Below, piece by piece: positions 9,745 through 17,819 of a DNA stretch of 64,000 bases. Location: positions 1 to 64,000 of the forward strand of contig JAISUG010000069.1 of assembly GCA_031272185.1 (NCBI GenBank), read 5' to 3'. The notes beneath the pieces are model-generated. The model ran no database searches. It was not told where the DNA came from and saw only the letters and a list, made by a program, of their open reading frames with translations. Position 1 is the stretch's first letter. Every line of letters begins with the position of its first letter. Source of the stretch: Lachnospiraceae bacterium (lineage in GTDB: Bacteria > Bacillota > Clostridia > Lachnospirales > Lachnospiraceae). Position numbers and translations under genes: made by a program.

Positions 9745-9975
9745 CTAGGGCAGTTTCACCACGTCCAGGCAGACATACCTGTCTTTCATCGTCTGGGCAA
9801 GCACATGCAGCGTGGTGGTCTTCCCATACCGGCGGGGCTTTGATATGACGAAATACTTGCCCCGGTCAACCAGTTCCGTGATCTCGCCCACCTGTTCCGA
9901 TATGTCAGCCATGAAGTGCCATTGCTTGAAGCATGGCCCATTGTCATTGAATTCGCGCATGCGCTTCACCCCCAT
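9745..9975 (-). pseudogene. Truncated AAA-ATPase-like (PF09820-type) remnant
   Basis: About 76 residues from ATG 9975 (or 71 from ATG 9960, which has GGGGGTG upstream). The sequence FKQWHFMADISEQVGEITEL followed by ISKPRRYGKTTTLHVLAQTM is the start of the AAA-ATPase-like family common in gut anaerobes, with an intact Walker A (PRRYGKT). The reading frame stops after about 20 more residues (CLDVVKLP), where intact members continue for several hundred residues with Walker B, sensor and nuclease-like parts. It is therefore a 3'-deleted gene fragment. Confidence 0.7.
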
Positions 9976-10171
9976 ATATAACCCGGCCTGCGCCGGACAC
10001 AAAACACGCTGTCCACGATAAACAGTACCACAGATGGGAAGATACGTCAAACGCAAAGCACACAGATTTACGCAGATTCCCGGGCAGCAGTTACGCAATC
10101 GTATCGCCCGCCAACCAAACAATGCGCATTTGACATTGGTCTCAGCTTTGCGCCAGGTCAAGTCGGCTAAG

Positions 10172-10214
10172 CAATAATAAAAAATCTGCTTGCATCAGGG
10201 ATGCCAGCAGATTT
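10172..10214 (-). terminator. Rho-independent terminator of the etfA-side operon
   Basis: Minus strand: AAATCTGCT/AGCAGATTT (10182-10190 with 10206-10214) form a perfect 9-bp stem, extended by an inner GCATC/GATGC stem, then TTTTTTATTATT. It lies about 30 bases after the etfA stop and closes the acyl-CoA operon. Confidence 0.85.
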
Positions 10215-10245
10215 GATATGGAACGTCGGGTTTTTCCGCAAGCCC

Positions 10246-11250
10246 CTACCCCAGCGCCTGGGCCAGGCGCTCTTTGAGGCTGGGCAGCACGGTCATCAGG
10301 TTGCCCACGATGCCTAGGTCCGCCACGGAGAATATGGCCGCGCGCTCGTCCTTGTTGATGGCGATGATCAGGCCCGACTCCTCCATGCCCGCCACGTGCT
10401 GGATGGCCCCGGAGATGCCGCAGGCCAGGTACAGGTCCGGGCGCACCGTCTGTCCGGTCTGCCCCACCTGGCGGTCCTTTTCCTGCCACCCCGCATCCAC
10501 CACCGCGCGTGATGCGGAGGTGGTGCACCCCAGCAGGTCCGCTATTTCTTCCAGCATCTTGAAATTCTCCGGGCTTCCCACGCCCCGGCCGCCGCTGATG
10601 AGGATCTTCGCATCCCGGATGTTCTGCTTGGTGTGCGGTTTGATCACCGTCTCCAGGATCTCCACCCCGTCCGCGTCAGCGGGCGCGTCATAAGCCACGG
10701 CCACGACTGCCGGTTTTGCGTCCGATACACTCTCGGCCCGCTGCATGACGCCCGGGCGCACCGTCGCCATCTGGGGGCGGTGCTCGCCGCAGACGATGGT
10801 GGCCATGATGTTGCCGCCGAATGCCGGGCGGGTCATGAGCAGGTTCCCGCTCTCGGCGTCCATCTCCAGCTTCGTGCAGTCCGCCGTGAGCCCCGTGCGC
10901 AGCCTGGCCGAAAGCCTGGGGGCCAGGTCCCGCCCGATGGGCGTGGCGGCGAACAGGAATATCTCCGGTTTGTAAGTCTTTACAATCGTTTCCAATACAT
11001 GGGTGTATGGCAACGTCAGGTAGTCCTTCAGCCTCCCGTCGCCGCAGGTGATGACCCTGTCGGCCCCGCCGGCGCCCAGCGCTTTCACGTTGTCGTCCGT
11101 GACGGGGCCCACCAGCACCGCCGTCACCTGGGCGCCCTTAACCGCCGCCAGGCGCCCCGCCTCCCCCAGCAGCTCGAAAGCGGCGTCCACCACCTTGCCA
11201 TCCAGGCACTCGGCGAAGACGAATACCCCCGAATATTCTTTGATGTCCAT
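10246..11250 (-). CDS. etfA: Electron transfer flavoprotein alpha subunit (copy 1)
   Basis: 334 residues from the ATG at 11250 (AAAGGG upstream; the longer reading from 11280 has no ribosome site). The C-terminal half carries the FAD-binding signature SGGRGVGSPENF, then GQTGQTVRPDLYLACGISGA and INKDERAAIFSVADLGIVG. With EtfB it passes electrons between acyl-CoA dehydrogenases and the NAD/ferredoxin or quinone pool. The N-terminus (MDIKEYSGVFVFAE) resembles EtfA of the electron-bifurcating type known from Acidaminococcus. Bifurcation itself is inferred. It lies last in the operon, 103 bases after etfB. Confidence 0.95.
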   Translation of the reverse strand: MDIKEYSGVFVFAECLDGKVVDAAFELLGEAGRLAAVKGAQVTAVLVGPVTDDNVKALGAGGADRVITCGDGRLKDYLTLPYTHVLETIVKTYKPEIFLFAATPIGRDLAPRLSARLRTGLTADCTKLEMDAESGNLLMTRPAFGGNIMATIVCGEHRPQMATVRPGVMQRAESVSDAKPAVVAVAYDAPADADGVEILETVIKPHTKQNIRDAKILISGGRGVGSPENFKMLEEIADLLGCTTSASRAVVDAGWQEKDRQVGQTGQTVRPDLYLACGISGAIQHVAGMEESGLIIAINKDERAAIFSVADLGIVGNLMTVLPSLKERLAQALG

Positions 11251-11353
11251 ATGCGATCCCTTTCTTTGCCCGACACGCATCGGCCCGCTGTCCTTTTGCC
11301 GGCAAACTCCGTTTCCCGGCGCCGCCGGGGTGCCTGGGCCTGCTTAGCATCTA

Positions 11354-12139
11354 CTATATGATGAAATGCTCCCTCAACTTCTTCATGATGATGTCCGCCG
11401 CCTCGCCGTTTTCCGCCGCGACCACGCATCCCGCAGGTTTCACCGCCTTGGGGAAGCTCTTTTTCACCTTGGTGGGCGAACCCGCCAGCCCCAGGTAGCC
11501 GGGATCGATCTCGATGTTGGACACATTCCACGTCTCCACTTCCTTTTCCCGCCAGGCCCGAAACACCGCCCCCGGCGCCAGGTAGCGGGGCTGCGCAAGC
11601 TCCGACAGGGCCGTGAGCAGGCAAGGGGTCTTCACCCTCTGCCACTGGTACCGGTCGTCGAACATCCGCTTCACCTTCAATGACCCGAACTCCGGCACGA
11701 TCTCGGCGGCATAGCTCACGTTGGGGATGTGCAGGTGTTCCGCTATCTGGGGCCCCACCTGTGCGGTGTCGCCGTCGATGGCCTGCCTGCCGGTGACCAC
11801 CAGGTCAAACTCCAGCGTCCGGATGGCCGCGGCGATGCTGGAAGACGTGGCCAATGTGTCCGACCCCGCGAACGCCCTGTCGCACAGCAGGATCGCCCGG
11901 TCCGCGCCCATGGCCAGCGCCTCCCGCATCATCACGGACGCCTGGGCGGGGCCCATGGACAGCGCCGTGACCGTGCTGCCGGGGATCTTGTCCCGCAGCT
12001 GCAGCGCCGCTTCCAGCCCCGCCTTGTCGTCGGGGTTCATGATGCTGGGCACCCCTTCCCGTATGAGTGTGCCGGTGACCGGGTCCAGCTTCACCTCCGT
12101 GGTGTCCGGCACCTGCTTGATTGTGACAATGATTTTCAT
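11354..12139 (-). CDS. etfB: Electron transfer flavoprotein beta subunit (copy 1)
   Basis: 261 residues. MKIIVTIKQVPDTTEVKLDP and the signature CGKQAIDGDTAQVGP-type segment (here VVTGRQAIDGDTAQVGPQIA) identify EtfB. It binds a nucleotide or second flavin and pairs with EtfA. The segment PSIMNPDD near residue 35 is like bifurcating EtfB proteins of Clostridia and Negativicutes. It follows the acyl-CoA dehydrogenase by 15 bases, so the two are probably co-expressed and act as a crotonyl/acyl-CoA dehydrogenase-Etf complex. Confidence 0.95.
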   Translation of the reverse strand: MKIIVTIKQVPDTTEVKLDPVTGTLIREGVPSIMNPDDKAGLEAALQLRDKIPGSTVTALSMGPAQASVMMREALAMGADRAILLCDRAFAGSDTLATSSSIAAAIRTLEFDLVVTGRQAIDGDTAQVGPQIAEHLHIPNVSYAAEIVPEFGSLKVKRMFDDRYQWQRVKTPCLLTALSELAQPRYLAPGAVFRAWREKEVETWNVSNIEIDPGYLGLAGSPTKVKKSFPKAVKPAGCVVAAENGEAADIIMKKLREHFII

Positions 12140-12154
12140 GTGCAGTCCCTCCTG

Positions 12155-13294
12155 TTACTTCAGCAGCGCAGATGATATGACCATCTTCTGGACTTCGCTG
12201 GTGCCTTCATAGATTTCGGTGATCTTCGCGTCGCGCATCATCCGCTCCACCTCATACTCCCGCATGTACCCATACCCGCCGTGGAGCTGCACCGCCTTGG
12301 TGGTGACGGACATCGCCGTTTCCGCCGCGAAGAGTTTCGCCCTGGAAGCCTCCACGGAGTAGGGCAGCTTGCCGTCCTTGTATGTGGCCGCCTTGTAAAC
12401 CAGAAGCCTCGCCGCCTCCACCTGGGTCGCCATGTCCGCCAGCATGAACTGGGTGTTCTGGAACTGGGCGATGGATTTGCCGAACTGCTTGCGCTCTTTC
12501 ACGTAGGCCACTGTTTTGTCCAGGGCCCCCTGGGCGATGCCCAATGCCTGCGCAGCGATGCCGATACGCCCGCCGTCCAGTGTCTTCATGGCCAGGGAAA
12601 ACCCTTTGCCCTCGACGCCCAGCAGGTTCTCTTTCGGGACGATGCAGTCTTTCATGATGAGCTCGCAGGTCGCCGAACCCCTGATGCCCATCTTCTTTTC
12701 CGCCGGCCCGATGTCAAAGCCCTCGAACCCTTTCTCCACGATGAATGCGGAGATGCCCCGGGTCCCCTTGGAGGGGTCGGTCATGGCCATGATGATGTAC
12801 ACATTGGCGTAGCGCCCGTTGGTGATGAAGATCTTGCTGCCGTTGAGCACATAGTGGTCGCCCTCCAGGACCGCGGTGGTCTTCTGCCCCGCGGCATCCG
12901 TGCCCGCGCCCGGCTCCGTCAGGCCGAATGCGCCCAGCTCCTTGCCGGAGGCCAGCTTCGGCAGGTATTTTTCCTTCTGCTCGGGCGTCCCGTTTTCCAG
13001 GATGGGGGCCATGCACAGCGACGTATGCGCCGACACGATGACGCCCGTGGTGGCGCACACCCTGGACAGCTCCTCCACGCAGATGGCGTATGCCAGGTTG
13101 TCCGCCCCCTGCCCGCCGTACTGTGCTGGGATGGGGATGCCCATGAAGCCCGCCTTGCCCATCTGGTTCACCGTGTCCAGGGGGAAGAGCTCCTGCTCGT
13201 CCACGTCGATGGCGATGGGCGCCGCCACCGTTTCGGCGAACCGCCTGTAGGAATCCCTGCACATCTCATATTCCGGTTTCAATATAAAGTCCAT
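12155..13294 (-). CDS. Short-chain acyl-CoA dehydrogenase (butyryl-CoA dehydrogenase-like)
   Basis: 379 residues, the standard length. The FAD/substrate motif FGLTEPGAGTDAAG is near 125, and the catalytic base is the Glu in IYEGTSEVQ at about residue 363. It should oxidise a saturated acyl-CoA, or reduce the enoyl-CoA in the bifurcating direction, with electrons passing to EtfAB encoded just downstream. The gene order hydratase, dehydrogenase, etfB, etfA matches butyrate-type operons. Chain length and branching of the substrate cannot be read from the sequence. Confidence 0.93.
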   Translation of the reverse strand: MDFILKPEYEMCRDSYRRFAETVAAPIAIDVDEQELFPLDTVNQMGKAGFMGIPIPAQYGGQGADNLAYAICVEELSRVCATTGVIVSAHTSLCMAPILENGTPEQKEKYLPKLASGKELGAFGLTEPGAGTDAAGQKTTAVLEGDHYVLNGSKIFITNGRYANVYIIMAMTDPSKGTRGISAFIVEKGFEGFDIGPAEKKMGIRGSATCELIMKDCIVPKENLLGVEGKGFSLAMKTLDGGRIGIAAQALGIAQGALDKTVAYVKERKQFGKSIAQFQNTQFMLADMATQVEAARLLVYKAATYKDGKLPYSVEASRAKLFAAETAMSVTTKAVQLHGGYGYMREYEVERMMRDAKITEIYEGTSEVQKMVISSALLK

Positions 13295-13306
13295 TCCGCG
13301 ACCCTC

Positions 13307-13729
13307 CTATTGTTTCTTCGGCGCTTTCACCGTGGCAGTGCCTTCGATGACCACCGTGCCCTCCTGGTTGGTGCACACAGTGGACAGCTTCACGATACGC
13401 TTCTCCTCGTTGCGCTCCACCACCGTCACCGTCGCCTTCACCGTGTCCCCGAAATACACCGGAGCGGTGAATTTCAGCTCCTGGCCCATGTAGATGGTGC
13501 CCGGCCCCGGCAGCTGCATCCCCAGCACCGCCGAAATCAGCCCCGCGGTGAGCATCCCGTGTACCACCTGCTTTTTGAACAATCCCTTTTCCGCCTCCAC
13601 TTTGTTGATGTGGGCGGGGTTTTGGTCCCCTGTGATCCCCGCATAGAGGTACACGTCGCCCTCGGTGAGCGTCTTCTCGAAACAGGCGCTGTCGCCGATC
13701 TTGATCTCCTCAATCGTCTTCCCTGCCAT
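13307..13729 (-). CDS. MaoC-like (R)-specific enoyl-CoA hydratase
   Basis: 140 residues from ATG 13729 (AAAGGGGACAGT upstream). This is a hot-dog fold of PhaJ type: the catalytic Asp/His motif is GITGDQNPAHINKVEA, followed by VVHGMLTAGLIS and PGPGTIYMGQELKF. It hydrates trans-2-enoyl-CoA to (R)-3-hydroxyacyl-CoA or the reverse. The pairing with a PhaB-like reductase and a thiolase in the same cluster supports an (R)-3-hydroxyacyl-CoA route. It starts 12 bases before the acyl-CoA dehydrogenase. Confidence 0.9.
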   Translation of the reverse strand: MAGKTIEEIKIGDSACFEKTLTEGDVYLYAGITGDQNPAHINKVEAEKGLFKKQVVHGMLTAGLISAVLGMQLPGPGTIYMGQELKFTAPVYFGDTVKATVTVVERNEEKRIVKLSTVCTNQEGTVVIEGTATVKAPKKQ

Positions 13730-13773
13730 ACTGTCCCCTTTCCGATTTTCCCAAGCTGTCTGCGCCATCCGGC

Positions 13774-14052
13774 ACTTCGCACTCCGCACTCTGCACTATG
13801 CACTATGCACTTCGCACTCCGCACTATGCACTCCGCACTTCGCACTCCGCACTCTGCACTCCACACTTCGCACTTCGCACTCTGCACTCTGCACTTCGCA
13901 CTATGCACTTCGCACTCCGCACTCCGCACTATGCACTTCGCACTTCGCACTTCGCACTCCGCACTCTGCACTATGCACTATGCACTCCGCACTCCGCACT
14001 ATGCACTTCGCACTCCGCACTATGCTCTATGCACTATGCATTAGGCATTATG
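13774..14052. repeat. Heptanucleotide minisatellite (ACTNNGC)n
   Basis: About 40 contiguous copies of a 7-base unit, mostly ACTTCGC, ACTCCGC, ACTATGC and ACTCTGC, fill the gap between the thiolase and MaoC genes. The last degenerate units run into the thiolase stop (14041-14043) and encode its final residues (VHNA). The repeat is transcribed within the operon. It is open in several frames only because 7 is not a multiple of 3 and no stop occurs in the unit. Confidence 0.95.
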
Positions 14053-15255
14053 CACTTTCTTCAGCACCACCGCCGTCCCCATGCCGCCGCCGATGCACAG
14101 GGAAGCCAGGCCGTACCTGTAGTCCCCCCCCGCCAGTATGTGGCCAAGCGTCACCACGATGCGCGCGCCGCTGGCCCCCACCGGGTGGCCCAATGCGATG
14201 GCCCCGCCGTTTATGTTGCTCTTTGCCAGGATCTCCTCCTTGGTCATCCCGTGCTCCGCGCTAAGCTCCGTCACCACCCCCAGCGCCTGGGCGGCGAAAG
14301 CCTCGTTGAGCTCGATTACGTCCATGTCGGAGAGTTTGAGCGCCGTGTATTTCAGCGCCTCCCGGATAGCGGGCACCGGCCCCAGGCCCATGGTGGAGGG
14401 GTCCACGCCGCCCTGGCCAAAGCCGATCACTTCCGCCATGGGTTTTAGCCCATACTTGGCCACCGCCTCCTCGTCCGCCAGCAGCACGAACGCCGCACCG
14501 TCGTTGATCCCTGATGCATTCCCCGCCGTCACGGTCCCACCGTCCGGCTTGAACGCCGGGCGCAGCCCCGCCAGTTTTTCGGCATTGGTGGTGCGGTTGG
14601 GGTACTCGTCGGTGTCGAAGGCCACCGTGGCCTTGCCTTGCTTCACGATGATGGGGACGATCTCATTTTTGAATTTCCCGCCGTCCACCGCCGCGATGGC
14701 CTTTTCCTGGGATTTGAGGGCAAATGCGTCCTGCTCCTGGCGGGTGATGCCGTACTTCGCCGCCACGTTCTCGGCGGTGATGCCCATATGGACTTTCTGG
14801 TAGGCATCCGTGAGGGAATCATAGACCATATGGTCGATGACCTCTTTGTTCCCCATGCGGTACCCCGCCCGGGCGCCGTCCAGCAGGTAGGGCGCGATGC
14901 TCATGTTTTCGGTGCCCCCCGCGATGACCAGGTTCCCCAGGCCGAAAGCGGTGCCCACCACGCCGTTGATGATGGCTTTCATGCCGCTGCCGCAGACCAT
15001 GTTCAGGCTGTAGGCGGGCACTGCATTTGGCAGCCCCGCCTTGATGGCCACCTGCCGCCCGGGGCCCTGTCCCTCTGCCGCCGTGAGCACGTTGCCGCAG
15101 ATAAGCTCGGTGACCTTGTCCGCCGGCACCCCGGTGGTTTTCAGGATGTCCTTCACCACCTCCGCCGCAAAGTCCGTGGCGGGCGTCTTTGAGAGCGCCC
15201 CCTGGAACGACCCCACCGCAGTGCGCTTCGCATCCGCGATAAATATCCTCTTCAT
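14041..15255 (-). CDS. Acetyl-CoA C-acetyltransferase (thiolase)
   Basis: 404 residues from ATG 15255 (GAGAGGGGAAAC upstream). Catalytic residues are visible: Cys88 in NMVCGSGMKA, His357 in ALGHPVGASGAR and Cys387 in SLCIGGGMG. It condenses two acetyl-CoA, or cleaves 3-ketoacyl-CoA, at the end of beta-oxidation. It lies opposite a divergent TetR gene with 144 bases between. The last residues VHNA come from the adjoining 7-base repeat, so the C-terminus has been altered or slightly extended by the repeat. Confidence 0.95.
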   Translation of the reverse strand: MKRIFIADAKRTAVGSFQGALSKTPATDFAAEVVKDILKTTGVPADKVTELICGNVLTAAEGQGPGRQVAIKAGLPNAVPAYSLNMVCGSGMKAIINGVVGTAFGLGNLVIAGGTENMSIAPYLLDGARAGYRMGNKEVIDHMVYDSLTDAYQKVHMGITAENVAAKYGITRQEQDAFALKSQEKAIAAVDGGKFKNEIVPIIVKQGKATVAFDTDEYPNRTTNAEKLAGLRPAFKPDGGTVTAGNASGINDGAAFVLLADEEAVAKYGLKPMAEVIGFGQGGVDPSTMGLGPVPAIREALKYTALKLSDMDVIELNEAFAAQALGVVTELSAEHGMTKEEILAKSNINGGAIALGHPVGASGARIVVTLGHILAGGDYRYGLASLCIGGGMGTAVVLKKVHNA

Positions 15256-15274
15256 GTTTCCCCTCTCTTTCACA

Positions 15275-15296
15275 TAATGACAATATTGACACATTA
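15275..15296. promoter_or_regulatory. Candidate operator between thiolase and tetR
   Basis: TAATG (15275-15279) and CATTA (15292-15296) frame a CAATATTG palindrome, immediately before the thiolase leader. This is a plausible TetR site controlling both divergent genes. It is imperfect, so confidence is low. Confidence 0.35.
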
Positions 15297-15309
15297 GGTG
15301 AAATTGCCC

Positions 15310-15339
15310 TTGCATTTTCAGACCATTTTGTGGTAACAT
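15310..15339 (+). promoter_or_regulatory. Probable promoter of the TetR gene
   Basis: TTGCAT (15310-15315), 18-base spacer, TAACAT (15334-15339) with an extended -10 TGG. The leader is about 55 bases, ending in AGGAGG before the ATG at 15400. Confidence 0.5.
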
Positions 15340-15399
15340 GGTTGTCATGAATCGCTGAGCACCCCCATCAGCCACCATCACATACAGGAGGAAGCAACC

Positions 15400-16020
15400 A
15401 TGCCAACGCAAACTTTCTACAACCTGCCCGAAGAGAAACAGTCCCGTATCGTGGCCGCGGCCATCGACGAGTTCGGGCGGTGCAATGTCACACATGCCAA
15501 CCTGTCAAACATCGTGTCTGCCGCAGGCATCGCCCGTGGCAGCATCTACAAATATTTCGATTCCAAGGAAGACATGTACATCTACATCTTCGAGATCCTG
15601 CGCGCCCAGCGGGCCGAGTACGCCAAACCCGCCATGGAGCTTTACAAGAAGGAACCATTCATCGTCTTTTTCAAGGACTTTTACCTGCGCGACAGCGAGT
15701 ACCTGTTCGCCCACCCCAAGCACATCGAGCTGGGCAAGCAGCTCTACGCCGACAACCAGGGCGTGTCCCGCCGCCTGATCCAGAACATCCAGATGCATTA
15801 CCGGGACATGTTCATCATCGCCATCGAGTTCGACAAGGCCCGGAACCTCATCCGGGAGGACGTGGACACCGCTGTGCTGGCGGATCTGTTCACCCACTTC
15901 ATGACCGACATCTTCATATTCCAGAGCGTGTCCAATGAACTCACCATGCGGAACATCCGCCAGCACGCCACGGAAACCCTGCGCATCATACAGTTCGGGA
16001 TACAGAAAAATGAACTATAA
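15400..16020 (+). CDS. TetR-family transcriptional regulator
   Basis: 206 residues with an ideal ribosome site (AGGAGG, 8 bases). The N-terminal helix-turn-helix is visible (RIVAAAIDEFGRCNVTHANL, then IVSAAGIARGSIYKYFDSKE), followed by an all-helical ligand domain. Ligands of relatives near fatty-acid genes are often acyl-CoAs, but that is inference here. It sits divergently from the thiolase and ends tail-to-tail with the SDR gene (6-base overlap), so it most likely represses this acyl-CoA cluster. Confidence 0.92.
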   Translation: MPTQTFYNLPEEKQSRIVAAAIDEFGRCNVTHANLSNIVSAAGIARGSIYKYFDSKEDMYIYIFEILRAQRAEYAKPAMELYKKEPFIVFFKDFYLRDSEYLFAHPKHIELGKQLYADNQGVSRRLIQNIQMHYRDMFIIAIEFDKARNLIREDVDTAVLADLFTHFMTDIFIFQSVSNELTMRNIRQHATETLRIIQFGIQKNEL

Positions 16021-16740
16021 CCTCATCCCGCCGTTGACACTCAGCACATGCCCGGTTACGTAGCTGGCGTCGTCGCTGGCGAGGAAGAGGGCGGCTTTGG
16101 CGATTTCTTCCGGCTGGCCCAGGCGGCCCAGCATCGTCAGCCCCTTGAATTTGTCCAGCAGGTCCTGGGGCACGGTTTTCAGGATGTCCGTCATCACATA
16201 GCCCGGCGCGATGGCATTGGCCCGCACGTTCGCGCCTTTCCTGGCGAACTCCTTCGCCCAGGTCTTGGTCATGCCGATGACGCCCGCTTTGGTGGCGGCA
16301 TAGTTGGTCTGCCCGGTGTTGCCGTACTCGCCCACCACCGAGGAAATGCTGATGATGGAACCATATCCGTTTTCCATCATCAAAGGACCCACCAGGCGGG
16401 TCATGTTGAACACGCCTTTCAGGTTCACCGCGATGACCGCATCCCACATCTCGTCGGTCATCTTCTGGATCAGGGCGTCCCTGGTGATGCCCGCATTGTT
16501 CACCAAAATATCGACCTTGCCATATTTTGCCACGATGGCGTCCACCACCGTCTTGCAGTTTTCCGTGTCGGTGACATTGAGCTGCATGTACTCCACGCCG
16601 TCGGCCTCATAGGTGAGGGGCCGCATGTCCCCCGCCACCACTTTCGCACCCTCCGCCGCAAACGCTTTGCAGCACTCCGCGCCGATACCCGCGCTGCCTC
16701 CGGTCACCAACGCCACTTTGCCTTCCAGACGATTTGCCAT
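16015..16740 (-). CDS. SDR-family 3-oxoacyl-CoA/ACP reductase (PhaB/FabG-like)
   Basis: 241 residues from ATG 16740. Rossmann motif TGGSAGIG (13-20), NNAG (81-84), and catalytic Ser134, Tyr147 and Lys151 (SISSVVGEYGNTGQTNYAATK). The C-terminal SVNGGMRL is typical of acetoacetyl-CoA reductases. It likely reduces acetoacetyl-CoA to (R)-3-hydroxybutyryl-CoA, fitting with the thiolase and MaoC hydratase. It appears to have its own promoter in the 232-base gap upstream. Whether the substrate is bound to CoA or ACP cannot be decided from sequence. Confidence 0.9.
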   Translation of the reverse strand: MANRLEGKVALVTGGSAGIGAECCKAFAAEGAKVVAGDMRPLTYEADGVEYMQLNVTDTENCKTVVDAIVAKYGKVDILVNNAGITRDALIQKMTDEMWDAVIAVNLKGVFNMTRLVGPLMMENGYGSIISISSVVGEYGNTGQTNYAATKAGVIGMTKTWAKEFARKGANVRANAIAPGYVMTDILKTVPQDLLDKFKGLTMLGRLGQPEEIAKAALFLASDDASYVTGHVLSVNGGMRL

Positions 16741-16839
16741 GTTTATTCTCCTTTCGATTTGACGATGCACCCGGTGCCCACGCACATTCCGCGTCACTTT
16801 GCGCACTTGCGGGCGCCCATATGCCTCGCCAGTCACACC

Positions 16840-16895
16840 ATCATACCATGTTACAGCTACATATTGCACGTTTTTCACCATGCAATTTCTGCATG
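16840..16895 (-). promoter_or_regulatory. Promoter/operator region of the SDR gene
   Basis: The minus strand has an extended -10 TGGTATGAT (TATGAT at 16840-16845) without a good -35. Upstream lies a perfect inverted repeat CATGCA-ATTTC-TGCATG (16879-16895), a candidate operator position. Confidence 0.4.
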
Positions 16896-16972
16896 TGTCT
16901 TATCCGGCGGTAATGCAACCCTCGGCATATCCCGCAGGCCGCCCCATTCGGGGCGCCGCCCGCCCACCGTTC

Positions 16973-17806
16973 CTACAACACCTGTATATCCAGTTCGCTG
17001 CTCAAAAACCCGCAGACCAGGGTGGCAAACAAAGCCGGTTGCTCATACATCAGGGCATGCCCCGAGTCTTGCACCACCACGTGGCGTGCGTCAGGGATCC
17101 CTTTCACCAGTTCCTCCTGCTCCCTCTGGGGCGTCACATAGTCATATTGGGAAGATATGACCAATGTCTTCGCCGTGATGTTCCCCAGCCCGGCCCGCTC
17201 GTCGTAGCCCTCGGAGCTGCGGGTCAGCCGGCCGAATGCCTCGTACACCTCCGGCGGGAAAAGCTTCACGAACAGGTCTTCCCTGGCGCTGGCCCAGGCG
17301 TAGTTCCCCTCATAGAAACGGGGGGAATACACGATGGGGATGCACGTCTTGAAAAACTGGTGCCCGTCCCGGCTGGCAAATGCATACCCCCAGGAGTCGC
17401 CGATGTCTTTCAGCCACTTGTTGGTGTACGCCGCCGTATTGGACAAAATCAGGCGGCGCACCTTCCCCGGGTGGTGCGCGGCGACGCCGATGGCCACCTC
17501 CCCGCCGTAGCTGATGCCCATGATGTCGATTTGTCCCAGGGACAGCTCCTTCATCAGCGCCAGCACCACTTCCCGCTGGAGTTCGTGGGTGTACTCCCCG
17601 CCCATGCGCCCGCTCTTGCCCTGGTCAGGGAAATCAAGCAGCAGCAGCCGGCTGTACTTGGCAAATGCGGGGATAAATGAAGTCCACGAGCCGCAGCTCA
17701 TGAAGATCCCATTGAGGATCAGCAGCGGCGGGCGTTCGTCCGTCACATACTTGGCGGCATAGTCCTCGTAGTGTATGCCAATGCCCCGAAACGCAAACTC
17801 ACCCAT
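16973..17806 (-). CDS. Alpha/beta-hydrolase
   Basis: 277 residues. Nucleophile elbow GISYGG with Ser99, oxyanion region LNGIFMSCGSWTSF, acid Asp in SSQYDYVTP (about 222) and His250 in DSGHALMYEQP. It lies 13 bases after the CoA-transferase and is third in that operon, so a thioesterase or lactone/ester hydrolase acting on a pathway intermediate is plausible. The family is too broad for a substrate call. Confidence 0.85.
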   Translation of the reverse strand: MGEFAFRGIGIHYEDYAAKYVTDERPPLLILNGIFMSCGSWTSFIPAFAKYSRLLLLDFPDQGKSGRMGGEYTHELQREVVLALMKELSLGQIDIMGISYGGEVAIGVAAHHPGKVRRLILSNTAAYTNKWLKDIGDSWGYAFASRDGHQFFKTCIPIVYSPRFYEGNYAWASAREDLFVKLFPPEVYEAFGRLTRSSEGYDERAGLGNITAKTLVISSQYDYVTPQREQEELVKGIPDARHVVVQDSGHALMYEQPALFATLVCGFLSSELDIQVL

Positions 17807-17819
17807 AAAACCCTCTTTC

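Noticed and set aside
12281..14044. Plus-strand open frame of 587 codons
   Set aside because: It is antisense to the acyl-CoA dehydrogenase and MaoC genes and ends in the stop-free heptamer repeat (ALRT/ALCT repeats). No ribosome site and no family motif.
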